Shown here: positions 34,500 to 45,379 of the stretch, one piece after another
Numbering within the stretch: the first letter of the stretch is position 1
Layout: each line of letters starts with the position of its first letter
From: Larix sibirica
Lineage: Eukaryota; Streptophyta; Pinopsida; Pinales; Pinaceae
Reading direction: 5' to 3'
NCBI GenBank assembly: GCA_004151065.3
Contig: NWUY0303990011.1
Span: 37,488 to 101,487, forward strand
DNA length: 64,000 bases
Notes under the pieces: generated by a model
Database searches by the model: none
Seen by the model: only the letters and a program-made list of their open reading frames with translations
What the model was told of the DNA's origin: nothing
Made by a program: the position numbers and the translations under genes

Positions 34500-37150
34500 C
34501 TGATAAAGCGTATTTCCTGAGTATAGCTATTTTAGGGGAATAAATCAAGGGATAACCAGATATAGGTGGAAATAATAAATGGAAGGTTTATCCCCTGCTA
34601 AAGATCAAGCGGGAAAACGATGACAATACACTGGTATGCTTAAACTGGTAAGCCCGGAAGACTGCAAGAAGCTAGCTCCACTCCCACCCAAACCCGGATC
34701 CTAAACCCGGATCCTATCACGAGCTACCGAAATGCAGAAAATGAAAAACTTAGAGTTTACTATGTAGACTTGGGTATAGGTAGGACCCATCCCCGAGATC
34801 CCTAAGACTTATCATTGCCACCCCTAAAAGAATCGAGAGGGAATAAGTGTCCGCACCAGAGACCAAATAGTGTAGGCGAGCCCGCCCAAGATAGCCTACT
34901 ATTATGATTTAAGGGGGGGGATATAAAATAATTTCATATAGTGAGCCCGGCTGAACCCAATTGACAACCTAGACGCAGGATGCGGGTATAACCAGCTTAT
35001 GCTCGCCTTACCCCCTTTCCTTCAGACAAAGTTTGGGGTTAATGGCACGCACGTGTTGATATTCCATCGATTGGTTATAGCTAGCTTCGGTCTTTACCGA
35101 GATAATACTAGCTTTGGCTTTCCCCTTCTTATTAGAATAGTAGGGCAACGCAAATGAATAGCTTGATTACAGCCCCCAGCTAAAAGTGAACAAGAATAAA
35201 GCTGTAAGCCCCGTCCCACATTAGTCAATTTTTTTTATCTGCTCCACAAATAATAAGCTAAAAGAAGAATTAGTTATTTGCCAATTAAATAGAATAAGTG
35301 TTGGCTAATAAATCATTTTAGTTATCTTCCCTTATTCTATTATTTCCCCTCTATTTATAAGACGCCCAACCCTTTGATCCCACTTACCCTGGGACCTTTA
35401 TATTGTGTACATCCCCTGTGAAACCTGTAGTTAATTTTGTACCTAGGTTGCAGGGGAGTAAACCTAAAGTATTAACTAATGCTTAGACACTGGTATAAGG
35501 GTAATAGAATAGCCCATAAAGCCGGGATTACTTAGCTATGTTAGGTACATTATATGACTCAGATTGATCTCCTGTATTAGATTGGTATTTATAGAGCTTA
35601 CATATCCGTATCAAAAGTGATATAATTACCTATATTATAACATTACTTATCTGTGTATTATTAGATCAAAGGGTGGTCTGATTCCTATATTAGCTTTATT
35701 ACTATATAGCGTAGACCCTGTAGTTTAGATAGAAACACCAAGGGCAAAGGCAGGCAGGAGCAAAGCCATAAACAATAGCAGTTTATCCACCAGTCGCAAA
35801 GTAAGTATCGCCTCTAGTTCCTGCATATCCAAATGTAGTAGCAACCCAGGTAGAGGGGTGAGCATAGGGTCTGCTTTCATTAGGGGAGTTGCCTGCCCCG
35901 CTTCGAAGACTAGGCAGAGTAATAGCGAGGGATTTATAGCTAGGACATAGCGCATAGGGCGAACACCACCATCCTTCTGGTTCGAACCTTTCCCTTTTGC
36001 TGTGAAGGCAAGCAAGGGAATAAAAAGCTATTGTGCCCCATGTACCAATAAGCACCACGGCAAACTTTGTGCTAACCAGAGCAGCGATCCACCCATTACT
36101 TAGCTTTAACACAATTAGGCTCTCCGCTAGTCCGGTCGAGTGTCTTCCGACCGTCCCTATGGTCCTCACCCTTGCCCTCAGCGGGCAAGCAATAAATTAC
36201 CTTTATCACCCGGATATAGTTCTTTCTTGGCCTTACCAATCTATAAGGTAAGGCGAAGGCAAGCCTTACTAGAGTTATTTATTGTACAGCCGATCATGCA
36301 GTTATATATCTTTCCTTACTGTTCAAAGTATTGGGCTAGTGTACTCCTCCTTACAGTTGGGGCTCTCCTCCTCATTGTGACTGGGGCAAGGCAGTTCATA
36401 GATTGATATTCTCATGTAGTAAGCAACCAAAGCAAGGCCATGGATATAGTAAACCAGTCCCCCTACCCGCGAGGACTTATCAAGGCACGAGTCATCTCAA
36501 CGTACTCCATGACTGGTCAAGATACTCATCACCTTTCCTCATGACTTGCCTAACTACAAGGTTAGGTTATACTTGCTTTTATCCCTGGGTGGGAAGATAT
36601 AAACTTTCCTTATGACTTGGCGAATGACAAGGACGGAATAACCCCTCGCCCTCTCCGGGCCGCCCTTATTTGGTGGGGGCTCTCAGCTAGCTATCTTCTT
36701 GACTTGCCTCTGGAGACTATACTTGCTACTGCCATATAAAAGTCCCCCCCCCCCTAACCTATGGATTGATTCCATATGGGGTAAAGGCAGGTGGTTAGTA
36801 GCATGGCAAAAAATGAATCCCTTGGCAGCATCTAAAGTTTCTAGCAATGAATGTAGTTGTTTCTAATAACTGAATCGTATATCGGCAAGGCTCGGCCGGA
36901 ATAGAGTGGTACCAGCATCTGTCAGCAAGTGGTGATTCCAGGCCTATGAATGCAGTCTGGCTGGAAGGCGGTGCAACAGCTCTCTATATATAGCTGGTGA
37001 GGCTGAACGGTAAAGGTAAAGATTCGGTAGGTTAAAGGTGCGCAAGCAAGACCTCCTAAGAATCTCTAATAAGTGTGATTCCAGGCCTGTGAATGCTTTC
37101 TGGAAGCCCTTATCTTACAAGGAAGTAAGCATGGGGGTTAGGGGGTTCGG
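34500..37150. other. Intergenic sequence, no gene recognised
   Basis: Two overlapping minus-strand frames (35725-36015, 96 codons; 35783-36169, 128 codons) cover a CAGG/AGCA-rich segment and have no domain. 35470-35700 is AT-rich. There is a C run at 36744-36754 and a weaker TTTGGT hairpin relative at 36663-36680 (CCCTTATTTGGTGGGG). Confidence 0.4.
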
Positions 37151-37153
37151 TAC

Positions 37154-37181
37154 GAACGCTCTCCCTTTGGTCGACGGGTTC
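37154..37181. repeat. TTTGGTC hairpin relative with inverted flank
   Basis: GAAC (37154-37157) and GTTC (37178-37181) enclose GCTCTCCCTTTGGTCGACGG. The left flank GGGGGTTCGGTACGAACG is the reverse complement, with few changes, of the right flank of the 34.45-kb hairpin. The stem is weaker than in the other members. Confidence 0.65.
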
Positions 37182-37189
37182 ATATCTTC

Positions 37190-39110
37190 ACCCCCCTAAA
37201 GACCGACGGTAGGAGGGAGAGGTTTTTCAAATCTGGGCGAACCTAACTTTGTGCCTGCCCCGAATCGCTATAAATCAACCAGCCTGCCTTTTCACCCAGC
37301 CTCGCTCGGTTTAGTTTGTTAATCCTAAGTCTAGCCATTAATTGTCTCACCAAACGTAAAAAATGGATTTAACCAGCCAGCAAACGAGAGCAATCCCCGG
37401 CTCTCTTTATTATCCCAGCCCGCCATTGTGTTCGTCCGGTGGTCAACTTACCTGCCAAATCCATTCTATATTCTTCCTTTGTCCAGTGGCCAACGCCCGT
37501 CTGAAACATATAAATATAGTGAGCAATTATAAATAAAAATATCCTACCTAGCTGTGCCATTGTTGGAAACGTATGTAAATGCCATTATTCCAAAATAAGA
37601 ACTCACTTTCAACGAAGTGACTCATCCAGTTTATTCTTTTATGTTGTTTGAAGGGTATCCTGTAGGACTCTCTTTTCTGGCGGTAAGGGGACTTACTTGG
37701 AATGGATGGAAGGAGGTTGGGGAATGGGTGCCCCAGGAATTGTCAAAGGCTGAGGCTGGGCCTGAGGGTTTAAAGTAGATGCAATGGCACCTATGACCCC
37801 ATCGGCAGCATGGGAGGCTCCCGGGGGATCAGGACCGGGAAGAACCGACACGGGGGGGCATCAGTCAATGGGTAACACGCAAATTATGATTTGACCATTA
37901 TAATATGTCTAATGCTCATAAATAGGCATAATATACTGACTCAACAGGATCGGCTGGATCGACGGGTTCAAGCTAAGTAACTGGTTCTTCAATGGCTGGA
38001 TCTTGAATTGGTGGTAAATTCAAGTAGAGAGTGATTGGAAAATCGGAGTAATTCTCCGACTGCCCTCGGAAAAAGAGAAAAAGTGAAGATCGGAAAATAT
38101 GAGGCATTCTCCTCTGGGGCTTCCCTCGGAAAATAACCTACATATTGAAATACGCTTATTATAATAAATATATTTAAAGCAGATTGAAAGTTGGTTTTTA
38201 TTAGTTATAATAAAGTAATCAATAACTTTACCGGCGCCTCCCCGAGCAGAGTGTATAAATATAACCAGGCCGTTTATTCCAGCAGCATTTGTGCACTATA
38301 GACTACCTCCCTCCTCGCGTAGCTTGGCTTGGTTATGGTCTATTGGCTTGAAAGAACCCACGTCTCTTTACTTTATTTAGCGCGAAGCGCCCAGGTCCTT
38401 TAATTCATATATATATATATATATAATTAATAGGAAAGGGAATAATAATAATCCCTATCTTCCCGGATACATGGAGGAACTAACTTTACGTGAGTCACCC
38501 CGCTGTTAACCTCCTATCTATCATCAAAGCAGTCTAACCTAAGATCTAAGATATACAGTGCCCAGTCCCAATAGAATTAGTTCATATTGAACGCTGATTT
38601 TTCATTTCCCCGAGACGAGCAAGACAAGAGTTATTCTTCCAGCTAGCTTTTTTAGAAGACTAAATAATATATAAGCAAAGCGGTCCAGCCATAACATCAC
38701 TAGCCACTCCATATTGTTGGAGGGAGCGAGCTACGAATATATAGCAATGATAAGAGAAGTGCCCTATTTCCGAGGAGATTAGCAAGAGAAGAGCTGGTGC
38801 TTCTTTGGAGCTTTTCTATAATAAAATGAAGAGGCTGTTCGTTCGCCTGCCTTACTGGTTTGTTATTTGTTGGGTTGGTCCGTTTTCTCTTAGAAACCTT
38901 CCAAACACACACATTTTAGAATCAAAGATTTGTTTGTACGGGGTCGGAGGCATCATTACTGGGATACATCATTCTTGTTTTTTCTGTCTTAATTGTAAGT
39001 GAATTCCGGTAGCCTAGTCTAACTACTAAAAAACTAGCTTGGTTCGACTGGCTTGGTTATAAGAACTAGCGAGAGTAAGTGTAACGGTATTAGGCACTCC
39101 CTGGACCTTT
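37190..39110. other. Intergenic sequence, no gene recognised
   Basis: Contains a small perfect hairpin TCGGAG-TAATT-CTCCGA at 38043-38059 inside a CCCTCGGAAAA minirepeat (38067-38134), and an (AT)n run at 38407-38425. Frames of 63-70 codons have no domain. Confidence 0.45.
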
Positions 39111-39155
39111 TATAATAAAAGGGGGAGCACGGATTGATGAATAATTCAAGGAAGG

Positions 39156-39207
39156 CTTTTGTGCAGCACCTTCTCTGTAAGATTTCAGGGAAGAAGGCGC
39201 ACAAAAG
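39156..39207. other. Two-part stem-loop
   Basis: CTTTTGTGC (39156-39164) pairs perfectly with GCACAAAAG (39199-39207). Inside it CCTTC (39169-39173) pairs with GAAGG (39193-39197), leaving a 19-base loop. It lies about 40 bases after a CTTTTATAATAAAAG palindrome. It could be a structured RNA end or simply an inverted duplication; nothing nearby tells which. Confidence 0.6.
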
Positions 39208-39209
39208 AT

Positions 39210-40497
39210 ATTAGAACTCTTGTTCGGTCTAAATAAAACCACCTTCAATGGCTTTCGCCGAACATGTGGATCGTAAAACTATAGGGCCAGACAAAGTGCA
39301 CTCCGAACAGAGATTCACCTGAAAGTACAATCTTTATGAGAATAACCATCCACAATAGAATAAAACCACTTATCAAACACTAGAACGAAATGGCTTTTCT
39401 ATCTACCGGCGTTCTGTGACAGAGGAAGGAAGTAAGAGCTCTCCCTCCTCGACCAGAGCGACCAGAGGATTTCATGGGCTAAAGAAAGTAAGTCTCCGAC
39501 CGGTATAAACTAGAATAAAGACTAACAACTGGGAATGAATAGGGTAAGAGTCTCCCATCCATCTCTATTCATTATATAAGCTTATATTAGAGAAGCAAAG
39601 GTCTTAAAGAAAGAATCAATCCCCGTACGAGTGGGTGGAAAGTGAAATGCCGTTACCACCTCATCCTACTAGGAAATAATACTAGAAGCCAAAGTCCTAC
39701 ACTGACTTATAGTATAGGGGAATATCACCTGAAACCTGAAATCTAACCCACTCTTCATATCACCTCACCTGTAACCTTCTGCATGATATAAACCACCAAG
39801 CCCATCGTTTATCAGTTAAACTTTAGCCCTCAGTTACTACCTCCCCGTCTCGATATTGCCGCCCGGCTCTTATCCCTTTTGATAGGGATGATAACCCAAC
39901 TTCAATTTGAAGTAACGACCCGTAGGCCTTAAGTACTTATTGGGGGTGGAGGGGAGTACGAGGGAATGTTGTATTAAGGGATCAGATCTGTTGGAACTCC
40001 CACAACACTGAAACTTTTTATTCTATTTATTGAGGCCCCGCCCTTCTCAACTAACTTGGTGCCCCTTGGTACCTTTTTCAGATGAGATATTACGATTTGA
40101 TATTAGGTCTTTACATATGTTATTCATACATATATTATTTCTCCATAGATAGAAAGACTATAGCTAGAGCTACAGACTAAATTTAGTCTCTAAGGTTTAT
40201 TAGGCAGTCCATGCAGCTAATGCAATGACTACATTAAGGCTTCTTTACATGGACTAAGGCTGATAAAGGCATTATAAAGTCTAGTACTTTACTTGTAAGA
40301 CTACAGCAAGACCTTCTTACTGCTCAGTAACCTACTCTACCTAAATTGCTGAAAACTATTCTTTTTATCTATTTTGATACATAAAGGTCTCGATCAGCAG
40401 GCAGGAAGTTATCGGGGGTGGGGAGACGAGCCGCTTTAAAGAATGGGGTAAGGGTTATCTGATCCCGCTTGGCTGGATAGGGATTTACCTTAGTTGG
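39210..40497. other. Intergenic sequence, no gene recognised
   Basis: No frame of 60 codons or more on either strand with recognisable content. 40140-40330 contains a loose minirepeat of CTAAGGCTG, AAAGTCTAGTAC and GTAAGACTACAGCAAGACCTTC words related to the 9.7/52.0-kb repeat vocabulary. Confidence 0.5.
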
Positions 40498-40585
40498 ATT
40501 ACGTCCTGAGCTTTTCGTTGCCCTGAGTTTCGGATCGATTAGCTCTCGATTATGGACTTATTCTGCCATGGTAGGGGGGGGATGA
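40498..40585. repeat. Diverged direct repeat, partner at 49687-49778
   Basis: Both read GTCCTGAGC, TTTCG-TT, TC(G)GGTCGATTAGCTC, ATG-ACTTATT, CTGCCATGGTAGGGGGGG with small changes (49.7-kb copy: TTGCCACGGTAGGGGGGG). Confidence 0.7.
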
Positions 40586-40589
40586 TACC

Positions 40590-42050
40590 TTTACTTTGAG
40601 TTAGATAGACTAGAGGATCCGATGGGATAGATTGATCCCTGGTCTCCAGCTTTCTGCTTCATAATCGCAACCCTTAAATAAAGTGGGTTGGATTCCGCTT
40701 GAGCCTTGTAGAGTGTTTTGGGAATTGAAATAACAAAAGGTGGCCTTGTCTACTATTTGGATCACGAGCATGAAAGCCTAGTCCTCATTGATGGTAAATT
40801 CATTAAGGAAAGTTGCCGTCTACAGATTATATAGCAGCTTAACCTGGCCTTATTAGAACTGGAATTTAAGCAACAACAATACCTATGAAGAGATAAAATT
40901 TTGTAATAAGTGCGTTCTGTCTGCAGCAGATAAAAAAAGCCTTAAGAGAGTCTCGTCCATATGGAGTCTTAAGCTGTAGAGACAACTACTATTAGAAAAG
41001 TCTTGGAGAGAAAGATTCTCATCGGAGAGTAAGATTAATAAGTTGGAGCTTCGGATAGAAAGATTTGTACCTACTTAGTCCAAGCACTTAGTCCCGTCTG
41101 AAGCTCTATGAGCTTACTTGCCTTAAGAGGTCTTAGCTTAGTGTCTGTCTTCATCTGTTTCCGTAAGTATTATAGCCTATAGTCTCACTATCTAGCAGCC
41201 TTAGAGTAGTGCTGCTTAAAAAAAATACAAGCTTATTACCCGCCTGGAAGCCCTATTATGGGCACTAGCTTTAATCTTGTCCAAGCAGAGAAACAAGCCC
41301 TACTAGTCTGTACAGAGTAAGAGCCCCATTGGACCTGGACTAGCTGGAGTATTAGCCTATTGGACCTGGACTAGTCCCCCTCCTTTTTTATCTGTGTATA
41401 ACGTGTTTCGCGATTCAAGAAAGTGCAGCTTATAGAATTATGGCTCGCTCTTTTCCTTGATAATACTCTGGGGTTCGCTACAAGGCTGGGCTTTATAGTG
41501 ATTGATTTATTTGATTGATGACCAACATATTAGAGGTGGGGCGGTGGTCCAACGGACGGACGAATGAGGAATAGACAGGAGACCTAACCAGGAGCCCTTA
41601 GTCTATGTGAATAGATATCATACTAGTAATCCATTTGTATTCCAGGGGTGGTGAAGAAAAATAACAACCATTATGTAAGTGATACATTCATACAATACTA
41701 TGGTTACCATCATAATGATTAAGCTCGTCGACATGATGAGGTGTTCTGCTGCTTGGATTCCAGACCATTCATTACTAGAATAGATCCATGGAGTTAGTTC
41801 CCCATGTCCGGATGCCCCAAGATTCCTACGTGCCGCTAACAACTGCGTTGGGGAAACTGTAGTGGATAGAGTTTCTTGCGGTTTTCAATAGCCGCGATAG
41901 CTCGTTGAGCTTCAGTCGCGTAAGTCCTGGGCAATCTCGAGGCGTGATATTTATCGAGTAAGTGATCCTGGCTCAATATTTCCGCTAAACACCAAACCAA
42001 TGAAATCCCCATCTAACCCTGCATTGATATATCCATGATTTAGAAGCAGA
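40590..42050. other. Intergenic sequence with CTTAAG/CTATTGGACCTGG minirepeats
   Basis: 40930-41220 is a loose array of GTCTTAAGCTGTAGAG-type words. CATTGGACCTGGACTAGCTG and TATTGGACCTGGACTAGTCC form a short tandem duplicate at 41329-41375. A 74-codon minus-strand frame (41618-41842) has no domain. Confidence 0.45.
41936..41986. repeat. Partner of the 12181-12230 inverted repeat
   Basis: Carries GAGGCG, TTTATCGAGTAAGTGATC, GGCTCAATATTTCCG in the same order as the reverse complement of the 12.2-kb copy. Confidence 0.8.
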
Positions 42051-42056
42051 GAGAGT

Positions 42057-42390
42057 GGGAGGAGCAAATTAGAGAGATGCAACAGGTCCTTAACCTTACT
42101 TGTTATTCTTCTCACTTTACTACGGGCCGCTTAGGCTGCTCTCCGTCTTTCTTCCCTGCCTGGCCTTGCCTAAGGTTTCCAACTTCTTGCTTCCAGGGGC
42201 ACTTATCTGGCTTCTTCTCTCGCTTAGCTGGCTTATCCTTCTACTTAACATTTGATCTGGTGGCTTCCCTGCCCTTTATGACCTGGATGGCTGCTTCTTC
42301 TTTTCTTTTGGATGGCTTGTCCGGTTTGTCCAACTTGTATGCTGGCAGATCTGCTGGCTGCTGGGCAGGTGAGAGGGCTTGGTCTTGCTA
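42057..42390 (+). repeat. Open-frame repeat, inverted partner at 50030-50305
   Basis: GGGAGGAGCAAATTAGAGAG, ACGGGCCGCTTAGGC and GCTCTCCGTC are shared with the reverse complement of 50030-50305, followed by a longer, looser match rich in GGCTTCTTCTC and GATGGCTTG words. A 104-codon frame starts at 42077 and contains TTGRLGCSPSF, then a Gly/Leu/Ser-rich tail (DGLSGLSNLYAG). The partner has NTGRLGSSPSL in the same frame. No family recognised. Confidence 0.6.
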
Positions 42391-45245
42391 GTTGGTAGGT
42401 TATCCTTATTCTATCATTTTAACCCAGTGAGTATGTCAAATAAGAGGGTAGTGATTCATGTTACATTTATTCATGCTGCGGCGCTAAGAACGAGCAATTA
42501 CTAGCGACTACTATTATAATGCCACTAATCATACTACTACTAGTAGTAACAGAGCTAATAATAAGATGCCACGCGATATCCTGAATGATCTAATGATGAA
42601 TAATCATATTTGGATGATGAGAATGAATGAAGGGTCTATCTTTCCGTCCACCATAGGAGGACTCACTGGAAGCGCGCCCCCCCCCCTTACTCTCTCTCTT
42701 ACCTCATGTCGACGCCCAGTTATACTTACCTAGCTTACCCTGCCTACCTAACTAGATTGATCCATTTACCTAACCTAGTTCCTTTCCCTTAAAACCTATC
42801 TTGACTGCTTTTTACCACCCTGCTAACTTCATTTAATACAGTCATTTCACGCTATGCCCCCGCCTTCATAGAAAGAGAGATACCCTTCCCTCAAGAGATT
42901 TAATTCAATCTAGAGAGCAGAGATACCCCGTGCTTTCCTAATAATTTCACTCTAGCTTGGAACATAAAGCAAAGGCATACCTTTTTTGGAGGGAAAGGCA
43001 ATACATCCGGTTACATTTTTCTGGTTACTATTGGCGTGATGAGGGTCTTTATACAAGTTCGATAAGCGAAGTGCTATCAGCAAGCGTCGTTATGCAAGGG
43101 TCGTTAAGGCAGGTTACATAATGGCAAGTTACATATGGCGCTATATAGGCAAGGTGCTATAGCGAAGTTCGATAAGCCAGCTGCTAGAGTGAGTGAGGTT
43201 TTTCTTTGCTACCCATCCAACCCCACGATCCAATATGTGACGGCAGGGCCCGACATAGCCTCGACCAATAGAGCCAGTAATAAACAGTGAGAACAGTGTT
43301 GGTTATTCAAGTATAGCCTGGTTGTTCCTGATTAACGACCGGTTGTTCATATGCGACGGCAATCACCGCACAGCATCCGACGGTATGGGACAGCACATGG
43401 CGGCACTGTATCGGACGGCACTCAACGGCATAAAGAAGAAGCGACCATACTGGCAAGGCAACACCCTGCATAGACAAGACCGGGTAATAAAGAATAAGCT
43501 CTGGTTCAAAGAGCTTTGTTACTCTATTTTGTTACTCGATGAGGAGGGATAAGGAAGTACTGCTACCGCTCAATAAAAAGAGCACTTTGTTAGCTGACGC
43601 TAGGACCGGAGCCTATTTTAACGACGATCACGCCCGCAGAACTCCCACCGGATCAGGAAGAAACGAACCAACTATGCTACCTACAATGGGGGAATATTAG
43701 TGGGGAATGAGCCCTACCCACCAGAAAGGGAAGGAGCAAAGTTTTATTGACCGCATCAACTACCGGCGGCTATTAGCTATGATCAGATATAATATAGATA
43801 GCAATAATATATATAAATACCACCTACTCTTTCGGTCCACCTTTGCTGACAACAGCTTGGGCGCCTGATCCCGGCAAGCATTAAACATATACTATATAAT
43901 TGTTTTAACCTAACACGTCTAAATCATATGTCTGTTGGCCTGCCCAACCTAAGACTACATTCGTTGGCGTTCATCCGCCCTCAATCGATCCATTTTCAAT
44001 AAAGCATCCAGCCATTATTTTTTTTCCTTCTTGCATGCGAAGTATCCACTGAGCCAAAGCATAGTATCGCGCATGAGCCCGGGATCCTATGCCAGCTGAG
44101 TATGCCAGCAAGCGTTGAATCCATATGTGTTGGTTGGAACAGCATTGAAACAAAAAATTTTGGTTTTTTGCCTTTCAATAAACTAGTCCCCTTCCTCTCT
44201 CCCAGAGCGTAAGCAAAGAAGCTATAGGTTTTGTTTGTGCCCCCACCATTCTTTTCAAAATAAAGATTGAACTTTGTCTAATCTATTAGTCTATAACTAT
44301 ATGCTATGACTATAGAACTATTCTTTTGCCTTCTGAACCATGCCATGTAAAACCAATATAGAACCAATATCCCGTGAGTAAGAGCATTTATTTCCCACTT
44401 AGTCCCTTGAGCTCCAGCGAAGAAGCTTCTTTTTTTTTATTAGACCTTCCCGAGCAATAGGCCTTGACAATTAATTATTATTATTTAAGCCCTACTATTA
44501 TTAAAGGGCGAGTGCATTTATAATTATTTACAGAAAATAGAGTAGGTTGGGCTTGTCAAAACCACTTTATAACTTCAATTCTTTAAGCGAATCAAAACAA
44601 TTCCAATTCGAATAATCTCAACTTGCATTTCCTCTTATTATAGATAAAGGTCGAGTCTCATTCTCTCCCCTTATTAATGAGACCATGCTGAATAATGTGG
44701 GACGACTTTTTTATTATTTAATAACAGATCCAACTGGAAAAGGCCCCCTGTGCTGCTAAAATACTTATATTAAAAAGAATCCGAATGAAAGAGAAATGAC
44801 GATCAATGGAGAAAGCACATGCTCCATGAAGGTGCTGGAGTGGGGGATGAGGAACCAACTATTCGACTCGTTAGCTGGTTAGGGATAGATAAGGTTGTAA
44901 TGTGCTTCCTACCGCATGTCCAGGTTCTTTGCCGACACAGCGGCTGGATTTATGTCTGTTCCTCCGTGCATTAATTTGGATAAGGGACTAAACTACTACT
45001 AAACCACTATAGGCAGGAGTGCACCCCATGCCACCTCAAAGTGCTTCTCTTCATTAGAACGAGCTCGATCCCATTATTCGATGTGCTTCTTCAATCGCTG
45101 AATAGAGTAAGGTTCCTCATTGCCTCTCGGATCCCGAATGGCATAAAATGTGGTAAAGGTCTACGTTAAGACTGTAGTGTTCCAATACTCCAATATGAAT
45201 TAATTTTTTACCCTTTATTTAATAATAATAGAGCTGCTCTTTCTA
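42391..45245. other. Intergenic sequence, no gene recognised
   Basis: Includes a perfect palindrome TACTACTAGTAGTA (42535-42548), a C run at 42677-42686, the GTTCGATAAGCGAAG minisatellite (43058-43190) and a GACGGCA-CAC minirepeat at 43350-43430 that creates a 76-codon frame. The 44430-44770 stretch is AT-rich with ATTATTATT words. Confidence 0.45.
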
Positions 45246-45251
45246 ACCACC

Positions 45252-45275
45252 TTCCTCCCCACCCGGCCGGAGGAA
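45252..45275. other. Perfect 7-bp hairpin
   Basis: TTCCTCC (45252-45258) pairs with GGAGGAA (45269-45275) around CCACCCGGCC. No TTTGGTC loop, so not counted in that family. Confidence 0.7.
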
Positions 45276-45318
45276 AAGCAAGTGATTTAACTGGTAAGAA
45301 TAAGAAGTCCAATCAATG

Positions 45319-45357
45319 GCGTGCTGCATGTGCAGGTAGTGGTCCGCTGCAGCATGC
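45319..45357. other. 10-bp stem-loop
   Basis: GCGTGCTGCA (45319-45328) pairs with TGCAGCATGC (45348-45357), with one G-T pair and a 19-base loop. No terminator-like T run follows. Confidence 0.65.
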
Positions 45358-45379
45358 TCCTTGAATGAGCAGAATAATC

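Noticed and set aside
35783-36169. 128-codon minus-strand frame with a hydrophobic stretch (FAVVLIGTWGTIAFYSLA)
   Set aside because: Overlaps another frame, has no family signature, and the segment is rich in repeat-type AGCA/CAGG words.
42535-42548. Perfect palindrome TACTACTAGTAGTA
   Set aside because: It lies in a TACTAC/TAGTAG slippage tract, so it is expected by composition; not treated as a regulatory site.
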